From Forficula auricularia (Eukaryota; Arthropoda; Insecta; Dermaptera; Forficulidae), in NCBI GenBank assembly GCA_024734495.1, contig JALMQS010000128.1, positions 21,351,700 to 21,415,699 of the forward strand: 64,000 nt of DNA. The letters run 5' to 3'. Made by a program: the position numbers and the translations under genes. Shown here in pieces: positions 56,228 to 64,000 of the stretch (within the stretch, counting starts at the first letter, position 1; every line of letters starts with the position of its first letter). Under the pieces are notes generated by a model. It was given only the letters and a program-made list of their open reading frames with translations. It had not been told where the DNA came from and searched no databases.

Positions 56228-56868
56228 TAGGGTGGTCTATATTTTGGGGATTTTCGAATTTTTCCGCTGACAGAGCCTCATATAGTTCGAAATAAATAAG
56301 AAAAAATATTCCTAAAGTTTCAAGTCTCTATCTCAATTTTAACCAATGGCGCACAGCGATGTAAGTTTCCCATCTAAATAACATGGAATTTTTGGCATTG
56401 AACGATACGTTTTTTATTCCGGTTAAAGTAATGGTTCAAAAAATTTGAAACTCTGTTGACTTTATCCTTATAATAGTAGCTATCCTTCAGAATTTTTACA
56501 GATTTTTACCTATTATAATTTTGGAGTTAAAGCTAGATAAAATACTGTTATATCTTAGTGTTAGTATAAATTATTGACTCCAAAATTATAATAGCTAAAA
56601 ATATGTAAAAATTCTGAGGGATAGCTACTATTATAAGGATAAAGTCTACAGAGTTTCAAGTTTTTTGAACTATTACTTTGGCCGGAATATAAAATTGATC
56701 GTTCAATGCCAAAAACCCGATGTTATTTAGATGGGAAACTTGCATCGCTGTGCAGTGTACAGCACAGGTTAAAATTGAAATAGAGACTTGAATCTTTATT
56801 TATTTCGAACCACATGGCCTTCTGTGTAAAAATTCGAAAATACACAAAATAAGGACCACTCTAGTGTA
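56228..56868. repeat. Long palindrome, ~290-bp arms
   Basis: The outer edges AGGGTGGTCTATATTTTG and CAAAATAAGGACCACTCT are inverted. Inner shared blocks include GAGACTTGA.., ATGGGAAACTT.CATCGCTGTG, TTGAACGAT, AAACTCTGT..ACTTTATCCT and AGTAGCTATCC, closing on AATTATAATAG / CTATTATAATT near 56550. There is no hammerhead core and no open frame. It belongs to a different foldback family from the ribozyme elements. Confidence 0.75.
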
Positions 56869-57169
56869 TATACGATTTATTTAATTATTTTAAAATAAAA
56901 AAATTAATGTCGGTTTTTTTTTTTGTTTTTTTACTGTGTCCATAATTTTTCAAGGACTCCCCCGGCTCTAATATCCTCCAGCTTAGGACTTCCAAGAAAC
57001 TAGATCCGGCCCTGAATATATAATAAGAAAAAGTAAAGTGTGTCTTGTGCTTAGTATAAATACATATTTTTATATACCTATATATTTTATATAATTTTTT
57101 CATTCTAGATTGGCTACATTTTTGAAATTCTTACCTTCATCTTCAGTTTAATACGAATCCCAGTAAAAA

Positions 57170-57745
57170 CAATTGTGTCAAAAAAGGCCAAGTTCGATTA
57201 ATAAAAACCGTTTGAAAAAAAAGTAGTGAAATCTAATGTGCTGCCAAGTTAAACATCATCAATTTATTAAATGAGTCGAGAATAAAGTAACTTCAATTAA
57301 AAGCCATGTTTTTCATTTTATATAGTCATCTATATTTATTGATTTTATATTTTTAGTTGAAATTATTTTCCTGAAACTTCGCATTTACGCATTATGTTAT
57401 TATTTTTATATTTTTTATGGCATCCGCCTCTCCCTTTTTACCCCTCAATCTCCCCACTTATGATCTCATGATATGGTAACTTAATTCATGACATACATAC
57501 TATAACAATGCGTAAATACCAAGTTTCAGAAAAAATTTAAACTAAAAATATGAAATCAATAAATATAGAAACATGTAAAATGAAAAACATGCCTTCTAAT
57601 TGAAGTTACTATATTCTTGACTCATTGAATCAATTGATGATGTTGAACTTGGCAGCATATTAGATCTCTCTACGTTTTTTTGCAAATGGTTTTTATTAAT
57701 CGAACTTGGTTTTTTTTTACTCAAGTGTTTTTGCTTGGGTTTCGC
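57170..57745. repeat. Foldback, ~220-bp arms
   Basis: The left arm (about 57170-57405) and right arm (57510-57745) share the GTTCGATTAATAAAAACC block, CTGCCAAGTT.AACATCATC, AATTGAAGTTACT, ATGTTTTTCATTTTA and CTGAAACTT. The centre (57410-57510) is unique and GC-richer. No open frame and no hammerhead core are seen. Confidence 0.7.
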
Positions 57746-58083
57746 TTCTTTTTGTACGTATTTATGTCCTGAATAAGAAAATGTTTCGATTTTACGATTT
57801 CACCCTTTACTAATACACCAAACTCTATCAAAATACCAAGTCGATATCAATTAAGCCTATAAATTTCGCCTCTTCTCTACAAGTTTGCCAAATTTCAGCA
57901 TTCTAGGATCAGCGGAAGTACTCTAGAATTTTGATGAGCCAATCGAAGCCTATCTTTGGCTTCTTCTAACTTAGATTGTATAATAAATAGAAATATTAAA
58001 TGTTGTATCATTTGCATCCATAGTAAATTTGTAACAGGAATAGCAGGGAAATGGACAACATTAAAAACAAAGAGTTTTTATAA

Positions 58084-58131
58084 ATGGGCCAGACGTTTCG
58101 TCAATTTATTTTGACTTCCACAGTGGCCCAT
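58084..58131 (-). ncRNA. Hammerhead-like ribozyme motif, left arm
   Basis: The minus strand has a perfect 8-bp stem I (AUGGGCCA with UGGCCCAU) and the core CUGUGGA (A6 changed to U). Then come an A linker, a perfect 5-bp stem II (GUCAA/UUGAC), then GAAACGUC. Compared with the motif at 47254-47298, stem I has GGGC in place of GGGGC and stem II has GUCAA/UUGAC in place of GUCGA/UCGAC, a compensatory change (A-U for G-C at the helix end). Confidence 0.5.
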
Positions 58132-58312
58132 TTTATTACTCTTTGTCAAGAAACAATTTCACTATAAGACAAAGCATCATTAATATTTTTTTAACATATT
58201 CTTGGGTCAAATTAATCAACAATCTTGAACTTTTCTTTAACAATTAAAAAAAAAATGTTAAAGAAAAATCCAAGATTGTTTATTGATTTGAGTCAAGAAT
58301 GTGTTAAAAAAA

Positions 58313-58490
58313 AATTGGGGTCAGATAGGTTAGGGGTTAGCGCAACAGTCTGCTAACCAAGTGGACCCGAGTTCGAATCCGACTCGAGGCATCCGGCTAA
58401 AATCTGACCCCGGGGGTACAGACAAATTTGAAAAAATAAATAGTATCGTAAATTGGCTTATGACTAGAAAGGCCAAAAAGCCAAAAAAAA
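58313..58490 (+). mobile_element. tRNA-derived SINE with 11-bp target duplication
   Basis: The insert is bounded by TGTTAAAAAAA at 58302-58312 and 58491-58501. It starts TTGGGGTCAGATAGG, has an A-box-like GGTTAGCGCAACAG and a B box GAGTTCGAATCC (about 58372), a short non-tRNA body, and an A-rich end (AAAAAGCCAAAAAAAA). GGGGTCAGAT and ATCTGACCCC near the head form an inverted pair. The order tRNA-like head, body, A-rich tail and duplication is that of a SINE. It is younger than its host palindrome. Confidence 0.75.
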
Positions 58491-58549
58491 TGTTAAAAAA
58501 AGATTAATGATGTTTTGTCTTTTAGTGAAATTGTTTTTTAACAAAGAGT

Positions 58550-58600
58550 CACTGAGCAACTGAGGAAGTCAAAATAAATTGACGAAATGTCTGTGTCATT
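58550..58600 (+). ncRNA. Hammerhead-like ribozyme motif, right arm
   Basis: The core CUGAGGA is at 58560-58566. Then come an A linker, a perfect 5-bp stem II (GUCAA/UUGAC), then GAAAU-GUC. Stem I is damaged (GAGCAA against UGUGUC), in contrast to the left arm, where stem I is perfect. UUUAAUAAAAACUCUG follows, as in the other copies. Confidence 0.4.
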
Positions 58601-58857
58601 TAATAAAAACTCTGTGTTTTTAATTTTGTCCAATTCCCTGTTATACCTGTTATAAAAATATTAAATTTGTTACTTTAATGCTTATACGATTAAATCCTAC
58701 TAAACTGTCTTATATATGATCGTTAAGTCTGCGTGTAGTCTGCAAGGGCTCTAACTTGGTATATACAATAGAAATATGAAATTTCATAATTTAGTTAATC
58801 TTATGAACTAGTATTATGTCTCAAAAAACTTAGACTCCCCCCTAGAAACAAATAAAT

Positions 58858-59240
58858 AATATAAGTAATATATATATATATGTTGCAGTGAAAACCCGTT
58901 TTTTAGTAAAAACTGGTTCTTACTAATTAAAACGCGTTTCATGTGATACTTTTATTGGGGCAACTAGAATTTACTGATGCTGGTTGAGTTTGGTCCAAAG
59001 ATCTAGCATATTCATTTTTGACATTATTTTCAAAATGTCAAAAATTAAATAATTACATAATTTTTGACATTTTCGTTTAAAAAATGAGGCGGAAGGTCAA
59101 AAATTAAGATTCTAGACCTTTGAACCAAACTCAACCAACATCAGTAAATTCAAGTTGCCACAAAGGAATTCAGTGAAACGCGTTTTAACTAATAAGAACC
59201 CGTTCGTACTAAAAACGGGTTTTTACCTCAACATATATAC
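58858..59240. repeat. Foldback family E, copy 1
   Basis: The edges TGTTGCAGTGAAAACCCG and CGGGTTTTTACCTCAACA are followed by TTTTTAGTA hairpins, AAAACGCGTTTCA, TAGAATTTACTGATG and GGTTGAGTTTGGTCCAAAG, all present in inverse order in the other arm. The centre is AT-rich. A second copy is at 62836-63256. No open frame is present. Confidence 0.8.
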
Positions 59241-59269
59241 ATATATATAATTATATATATTTGATATAT

Positions 59270-59360
59270 ATGTGTGTATGTTTATTTGCATCAAGCAGAG
59301 AACAACTCTTTGTTTCTCTTTATGAATCTACAACTCTGCCACTTTCGGCAAAATAAAAAA
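59270..59360. repeat. Lone CTCTGCTTGA / GCCGAAAGTGGCAG block
   Basis: Inverse of the block before the ribozyme foldback at 35160-35255: TGTATGTTTATTTGCATCAA, CAGAGAACAACTCTTTGTTT, then CTGCCACTTTCGGCAAAAT. No ribozyme core is attached here. Confidence 0.6.
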
Positions 59361-59639
59361 TTTTCAATTATATGCAATCATTTTGGCACTAGTATGAACT
59401 TTCTACGGGCTTCCTTGAGTTCTCATGTGTATCGAAATCCAAACATAGAGGCAGAAAAAAATGTGCTGGCTGCAAAATGATTTTACTTTTACTTTCTAAA
59501 CACGACTAAGCAAAGAAAAAATTAAATTTTTAAGTGAATATAATGAGATAAGGCCTGTCGTGTGTATCAAAAGTATATTATTTTTTTCATTCTAAGTTGA
59601 TGTGATTAGAAATAGTGTCTAATGAAAAGCAGTATATAG

Positions 59640-59863
59640 TAATATACGAGTAATTGAGATTGTTATTGAGTTCCACATCTGCCAACGTGTAAAGCTGACC
59701 CGGGTGGGGGGTGGTGGGGGCCGGGCGAGGGGGGAGGGGAGTGCCGATTGCAGGAAAGCCTCCGTGCTTGGAGTTGAGCTGTCAGTAACCGTGAAGTTTA
59801 AATGAGAGTTCATAAGAAAAGAGCTTGGCTTTACGACCACTGCAACTTTCCAATACAACCGCG
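59640..59863 (+). promoter_or_regulatory. G-rich promoter/5' UTR of the MFSD11-like gene
   Basis: A sharp GC rise in AT-rich surroundings includes CCCGGGTGGGGGGTGGTGGG and GGGCGAGGGGGGAGGGG (59699-59740). It has G-runs able to form a quadruplex on the coding strand about 125-165 bases before the ATG. It leads directly into the start codon. Position and composition suggest promoter plus 5' UTR; I see no clear TATA box or initiator. Confidence 0.5.
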
Positions 59864-59956
59864 ATGGAGTTCGATCGACGGCTTCTCAATGTCATCATGC
59901 TGGGTGTCGGCTTTTTGCTTGTCTTCACTGCATTCCAAACCCTAGGAAATATAGAG
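59864..59956 (+). CDS. UNC93-like protein MFSD11, first coding exon (partial gene)
   Basis: The 31-codon exon starts MEFDRRLLNVIMLGVGFLLV, continues FTAFQTLGNIE, and is followed by a good splice donor (GAG|GTTAGT) in phase 0. The MLGVGFLLVFTAFQTLGN stretch is the first transmembrane segment of UNC93-like major-facilitator proteins. FTAFQT.GN is particularly characteristic of MFSD11, an orphan transporter-like membrane protein found in most animals. The start is chosen because the family begins only about ten residues before this helix. The remaining helices are not found in the 4 kb that follow, so intron 1 extends beyond the window. It is the only host gene I can support here. Confidence 0.75.
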
Positions 59957-60189
59957 GTTAGTACTTTATCGTAAGATTATTTCATCTATAGAATGATTGT
60001 AAAAATAAATATTAAGTTTCTTTCACTCTAATAATTTATGGACTGATATAATAGATAATTTTAATTAGAAATTAAAGATAAAATAAAAATTCTGGTAAAT
60101 TTAAATTAAGCGCTATTGATCTGGCAGACGACTTAAATCCCGCTATATATGAATATTAGTTGCGAGGACCGCTGAAGGCCTCTTGGCTT

Positions 60190-60735
60190 TTAAGGTAGTT
60201 GTTTCACAAATGCAAAAATTCAAGAAGTCTTTGAAACTTGGAATAAAAGTCATTAAAATCATAATACACATACTGTTAAAATTTGAAGACGATTTACCAC
60301 ACCAAACATGAATTAATTCCAATTAAAAATGACTTATTTACATAGTGTAGATAGGGAAAGTGTGGCGAAATGATCATTATTTTATTTTTTTTCATTGAAG
60401 GACTTTCACCATCTTGATGAAAAACTAATATTTGTTAGAATAATATATTCGGAGTAAGTGAAAAAAAAATTGAAATTATTTATCTTTTAGTTTTGATAAA
60501 AAAAAAAAAAAAAAAAAAACATATTTGGGAGATTATTTTTAGTGGAGGGAATATAAGTACAATGGCTTAGAAACGATCCGGCAAGTATGTGTGTATCCAT
60601 ATAGAGATTTCGTAGTGTGAGAGGACAGTCACGTTAAAAAAACATAACCTAAAATTTTAGTTCCGTTCATATTTATTATTTACGAGGCTAAAACTTTTTG
60701 TGTGGATTGTCGCGAAAGAACCTCCTTAGGGCCAG
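60190..60735. repeat. Dispersed family D, copy 2
   Basis: This is the inverse of 30485-31050 (AACTTTTTGTGTGGATTGTC, TGCCGGA-type ATCCGGCAAGTATGTGTG, GGACTTTCACCATCTTGATG, CTGTTAAAATTTGAAGACG). It lies inside intron 1 of the MFSD11-like gene and carries a poly-A run of about 21 at 60499-60520. Confidence 0.75.
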
Positions 60736-60866
60736 TTGTATGTCGGTTGGTAAACTTTTTTTAACCGTTGGCAAAGGGTAAAAGGCTGGGATGGCCAATC
60801 AGATGAAAGTGCCTGCCAATCAGATGACAGTTAAAAAGAGTTTACCAACCGACATACAACCGGCCC
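60729..60866. mobile_element. 138-bp MITE with TTA duplication
   Basis: The terminal inverted repeats GGGCCAGTTGTATGTCGGTT and AACCGACATACAACCGGCCC have TTA on both sides (60726-60728, 60867-60869). A direct repeat GCCAATCAGATGA lies inside. TTA duplication and size fit a PIF/Harbinger-type MITE. It lies in intron 1 of the MFSD11-like gene. Confidence 0.8.
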
Positions 60867-61102
60867 TTAGACTTATATATTCGCTATATAACCACTATTG
60901 CCACCTAGTCCCTAAGTAAGTAAGCTTTCCAATACAAACATAGACAATTTTTATTGATTAATTAGTCATAAAAATAGATAAATAAAGGAAATATTAAAGT
61001 TAGGTATTTATTTATTTACATTTTTAAATTAAAGGATTTCTTAGTCACATAAAATAAATAAATACAATAAATTTTATCAATTATTATTATTTATTTGATT
61101 AA

Positions 61103-61151
61103 TTTACCAGACAGTTTCGGTCACCTTTGGGTGACCATCTTCAGTAGTAAA
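61103..61151 (-). ncRNA. Hammerhead-like ribozyme motif, best preserved
   Basis: On the minus strand stem I is a full 7 bp (UUUACUA with UGGUAAA, one G-U). The core CUGAAGA is intact. Then come a U linker, a perfect 7-bp stem II (GGUCACC/GGUGACC) with loop CAAA, GAAAC, a single U, and GUC; predicted cleavage is between 61110 and 61109. Stem III can be only one pair with a three-base loop (CUG), the minimal form. The one extra base between A9 and stem II is unlike textbook hammerheads but is shared by all members here. It lies antisense in intron 1 of the MFSD11-like gene. UUAAUCAAAUAAAUAA follows. Confidence 0.6.
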
Positions 61152-61293
61152 TATCGTTCAAAATTTGGAATTTGTCACTTTGCACACATAACTCATCCCT
61201 AACTTAGTAACATAGATATTTCAATAATTTATAAACCATCGTCATTGATTATAATCTATTTTGATCTTATTTATTTATTTATTAGAAGATTAT

Positions 61294-61605
61294 AGTGGAG
61301 CGTCGATAATCCGGATATCAAAAATCCGGACCGTCGATAATCCGGATTCAGTTCCGAAGAAAAAAAGTGAATACATACATACATACATATTCTTTCATTA
61401 AATTTCAATATAAGTTCATATTAATTAATGGTTTTAATTATCTGCTGCGATTATTTAACCACTAAAGTGAAATTAACGGTTTTAGCAAGTTTTCTTTTTG
61501 TTATGAACTCAAACGACCTTTTTTTTGTTCTTTTCGAAAATCCGGACATTTTATAATCCGGGTAGGGTCCGGTTACAATTAATTAATATTATCGACGCTC
61601 TACTG
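61294..61605. mobile_element. Pogo-like MITE (AGTGGAGCGTCGATAATCC)
   Basis: The left end AGTGGAGCGTCGATAATCCG and the right end TATCGACGCTCTACTG are inverted. AATCCGGA motifs are iterated inside both ends (CGATAATCCGGA, AAAATCCGGAC, ATAATCCGG), the style of Tigger/pogo MITEs. A TA lies to the left; the right-hand TA is not clear. Confidence 0.65.
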
Positions 61606-61674
61606 ATTTAGTAGCAGTAGCTTACGAACAGGAGAGTACGTGGGTACATTGTCATTTCGCATTGAATAAAAAAT

Positions 61675-61762
61675 AATACTGTTCAAACGGGTTCAGGTTT
61701 GGCTAAAACGAAATCGCGCAGGGCTAAATCAGGTGATCTAGCTGGCCAATTATTTAAACCTC
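61675..61762 (-). pseudogene. Short mariner-superfamily transposase fragment
   Basis: The minus strand reads NWPARSPDLALRDFVLAKPE, the motif around the third catalytic acidic residue (WPARSPDL.P.DFFLW in many mariner-like transposases). The rest of the gene is not recognisable on either side. Confidence 0.5.
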
Positions 61763-62049
61763 CTTAACAATCCAAAATTTTGGAAAACATTAGGCTATGT
61801 AATTACAATTTAATGACTGACTGCAATATCTACCATGTTGATAATAGAAAACATTAACTTGATTAGAATAATTTCTAATATAATATGTTTAATAGCAAAT
61901 TTAATGCTTTTGTGGTTGAGTTGTTTATCAAAAGAAAGTTTGGGCTGATTACTCAGGTTTAATGAGAAAATATCTCTCCAAAAATAGAGGTCGAAATGTC
62001 GTGCATTCTGATGAGATTTTCTCATTCAAAATATGCAATGTACGTGGGT

Positions 62050-62640
62050 TCAGCTAAATCTTTTCTTTCTATAACTGCCTAATTTTTACTTTATCCAATG
62101 CGAAGCATGGGAGAAAGTATTGGAATCGCTCTCGCGGCAAGCGCGACTTCAAAGGGTCCTCAGGTAAAGACTACGGAACCCATAGACTCAATTAAGGTCA
62201 CAAATTGAAGTATTCAATAAGATTGAATTTTAGCACGTGACAGTTTTGCCAAAAATTACCTGGAATCTCGCCGAGGGGCAAAAAGTGCCATTTTTTTGGA
62301 AGTGCGTGGGGATGGATGGATGGATGTATGTAAGTTATCGTTTATTTCGTCCACGAATTTTTCCACACCGTTGCACCGATTGAATTGAAATTGAAAACCT
62401 ACCAGTATTTTAACAAAATGAAGCGCTGATTAGCTTTTGGTACATATCGGTCCACAAACATTAGTACTTTATTTCAGTACTTTTTTATTTTTTTCTAAAT
62501 ATCTTGAAAATGACTTAACCAATTTTGATGAAATTTAATATCCTAATTAAGTACCTTGGGGACCACAAAAAAGGTTAAATAAAGTTTTTAGTAAAATTAT
62601 ATTTTAAAGTACTTTACTCTAGAACATATTAATATTTCAA
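62050..62640. repeat. Dispersed family B, inverted copy
   Basis: This is the inverse of 36715-37235, from TTTACTTTATCCAATGCGAA through CGACTTCAAAGGGTCCTCAG, CTACGGAACCCATAGACTCA, CACAAATTGAAGTATTCAAT, TGAAATTGAAAACCTACCAG and GGTACATATCGGTCCACAAA to AAGTACTTTACTC. Confidence 0.7.
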
Positions 62641-62835
62641 ATGAATTTGGATAAAGTTTAGCAACGATCCGTTGCAGTTTATTTATTTTTTATATGTCTT
62701 TTATATCTTTTCATAATTTATCGGAGGAAAGTGTCATTGAATTTAATGGAGTTTTTAATTAGAAAATCATTTGCCTATTTATATTTTTGTTCTTAAACAG
62801 ACACCCGGCGGGGCATATATAATTTATAATTATAT

Positions 62836-63256
62836 ATATATGTTGCAGTAAAACCCCGTTTTTAGTAAGAACGGGTTCTTACTAGTTAAAACACGTTTCA
62901 GTGAATGCCTTTATGGCAACTAGAATTTACTGATGTTGGTTGAGTTTGGTCCAAAGGTCTAGAATCTTCATTTTTGACCTTTTTAGGTGTTTATTTTCAA
63001 AAATATTTTTAAACGAAAACGTCAAAAATTAGATCCTCTACAACTTTGCTAGTAAATTTCAACATTTTCGTTTGAAAATTTTTTAAAATAAACACCGAAA
63101 TGAGGCGGAAGGTCAAAAATGAAGATTCTAGACCTTTGGACCAAACTCAACCAACATCAGTAAATTCTAGTTTCCACAAAGTTATTCAGGGAAACGCGTT
63201 TTAACTAGTAAGAACCCGTTCTTACTAAAAAACGGGTTTTCACTTCAACATTTATA
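62836..63256. repeat. Foldback family E, copy 2
   Basis: It has the same edges and arms as 58858-59240 (TGTTGCAGTAAAACCCCG at the left, CGGGTTTTCACTTCAACA at the right). The centre is longer, with AAATTTTTTAAAATAAACAC pairing across it. The two copies agree closely in the arms. Confidence 0.8.
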
Positions 63257-63587
63257 TATTAGAAATATAATTTTTACTCATTCTTTATCTTCATCACCAA
63301 AGCTTCACCATAAATAACAATAATAATTAATAATTGTATAATGAAAAATTCAATTCTCCTTTAAAACAGCGGTATTATGCCAAGGAGTACGCCTGGTTAT
63401 CTATATAAAATTACGAATTTCATCTTATTTTTGATGTTTTGCCAACTGAACTATACCTTTTGTTTTTTCGAGTTCCTTTTAGAAAAAACGGAGAGATCAG
63501 AGGGTATACACTATATGGTACTCCGCGAAGAGAGTATTTAATAAATGATGAAACTGTAATATAATATAAAATCTACAATCTAGCACA

Positions 63588-63631
63588 GGGTATACTCGTA
63601 TACCGCCGTATACTCTCCACTACAGCCCTGG
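63588..63631. repeat. hAT-like end with GTATAC motifs
   Basis: CAGGGTATACTCGTATACCG, CCGTATACTCTCC and ACTACAGCCCTG: the inverse of the end at 47076. It might be the right end of an element starting further left in 63260-63588, but I cannot find the left end. Confidence 0.45.
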
Positions 63632-63716
63632 GTCAAGAAAAATGGTGAAAACCCTTAAATTATAACTAAATCTTTCGATAAATTAGAATTATCGTAATAC
63701 TAAAAATTAATTTAAA

Positions 63717-64000
63717 TAGGTGTCATATTGAAAAGATTTTAATCGAATGTTTCCTACATTTGATTCAATCGCGAATCAAATGTAGGTGATTTTTGTCAAA
63801 TATTGAGTGAAAATAATATCTGAACTTATATATTTCTAACTTGAAATAATGATGTTAAATAAATTTATAATTTTTCTCTTTAATATAAGACTAAATTAAG
63901 ACTCCGTAGACTCCAATAGCGTCATCCGCAGTAGTCTCGCGATATATATATATTTTTTCAAAAAAGCGCGGTCAGAACAATTCTCATTAATATATCAATT
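63717..64000. mobile_element. Start of a second copy of the 27200-27828 hAT family
   Basis: It begins near AGGTGTCATATTG and carries GTTTCCTACATTTGATTCAA, TCGCGAA, GATTTTTGTCAAATATT.AG and TGAAAATAATATC, all in inverse order to 27716-27820. It then has AGACTCCAATAGC and AGTAGTCTCGCGATATATAT from the palindrome of that family. It runs off the right edge of the window. Confidence 0.65.

Larger units (their letters stand above)
55243..57014. mobile_element. Composite hAT-like element with nested foldbacks
   Basis: The ends CAGAGACGGATCTA and TAGATCCGGCCCTG are imperfect inverted repeats of hAT style. AATATATA is found on both sides (55235-55242 and 57015-57022), but this is low-complexity, so the support is moderate. 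Inside are a minisatellite, the ribozyme foldback 55525-55950 and the long palindrome 56228-56868. No transposase is present. Confidence 0.55.
58033..58661. mobile_element. Ribozyme palindrome, copy 2, with SINE insert
   Basis: Same family as 47208-47762: the edges AACAGGAATAGCAGGGAA and TTCCCTGTTATACCTGTT are followed by CAGAGTTTTTATTAAATG. The arms meet near 58245 (TTAACAATTAAAAAAAAAAT). TAAATTTGT lies at 58024-58032 and 58662-58670, a possible 9-bp target duplication. Each arm has an outward-facing hammerhead-like motif. The right arm is split by a tRNA-derived SINE at 58313-58490. Confidence 0.7.

Noticed and set aside
61935..62030. Another hammerhead (GAGGUCGAAAUGUCGUGC and CUGAUGAGAUUUUCUCA)
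   Set aside because: The 3' half and the CUGAUGA are in the wrong order, and no complete core can be assembled.

Overview
The window is nuclear DNA of an animal, most likely an insect. It is very AT-rich and gene-poor, and it contains spliceosomal introns, Tc1/mariner, hAT, PIF/Harbinger and Jockey-type sequences, and many small foldback elements. It has one 964-base assembly gap (46034-46997). The only convincing host gene is at the right: a 31-codon first coding exon at 59864-59956 (+) that resembles the N-terminus of the UNC93-like transporter MFSD11. A G-rich promoter or 5' UTR precedes it and a splice donor follows; the rest of the gene lies beyond the window.

Layout. 1-12 kb: AT-rich DNA with foldbacks (1464-1858 with tRNA-like T-arms, 2364-3236, 3675-4192) and a minisatellite (4741-4975). 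12-13.3 kb: a mariner derivative with two inverted 3' halves. 16-20.6 kb: MITEs of pogo and hAT type. 21.8-22.5 kb: a ~310-bp tandem repeat. 24-31 kb: dispersed repeats, a 629-bp hAT element with an 8-bp target duplication and an internal palindrome, and a Harbinger-like MITE. 32.4-34.2 kb: a second Tc1/mariner element with two inverted 3' halves, placed exactly at the centre of an older palindrome. 35-37 kb: a ribozyme-bearing foldback, then a hAT element containing a mariner fragment. 38 kb: a Jockey-like RT tail. 39.7-42.4 kb: a GC-rich island with internal repeats, bounded by a 16-bp direct repeat. 42.7-44.2 kb: a nearly complete Tc1 (DD34E) transposon with a 61-nt intron and one frameshift. 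45-64 kb: dense foldbacks, a broken Harbinger/MADF pair, a tRNA-derived SINE, MITEs and the MFSD11-like exon.

The most interesting signal is a set of about fifteen short RNA-like motifs sharing the hammerhead core CUGANGA ... GAAAC ... GUC, with different flanking helices in each subfamily. The best examples (61103-61151, 58084-58131, 47254-47298, 50520-50572, 55615-55658) have a perfect or near-perfect stem I enclosing the core and a perfect stem II. Most sit in both arms of small foldback elements with no protein, facing outward, and are followed by an AAUAAA-like stretch. Two of these elements have 9-12 bp target duplications, one supported by an empty site elsewhere in the window. I read them as non-autonomous elements related to the hammerhead-carrying pseudo-LTRs of Penelope-like retroelements. 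The inverted-pair arrangement, a shared GCCGAGAGTAGCAG block and nested SINEs make them worth testing. No Penelope reverse transcriptase is visible here.
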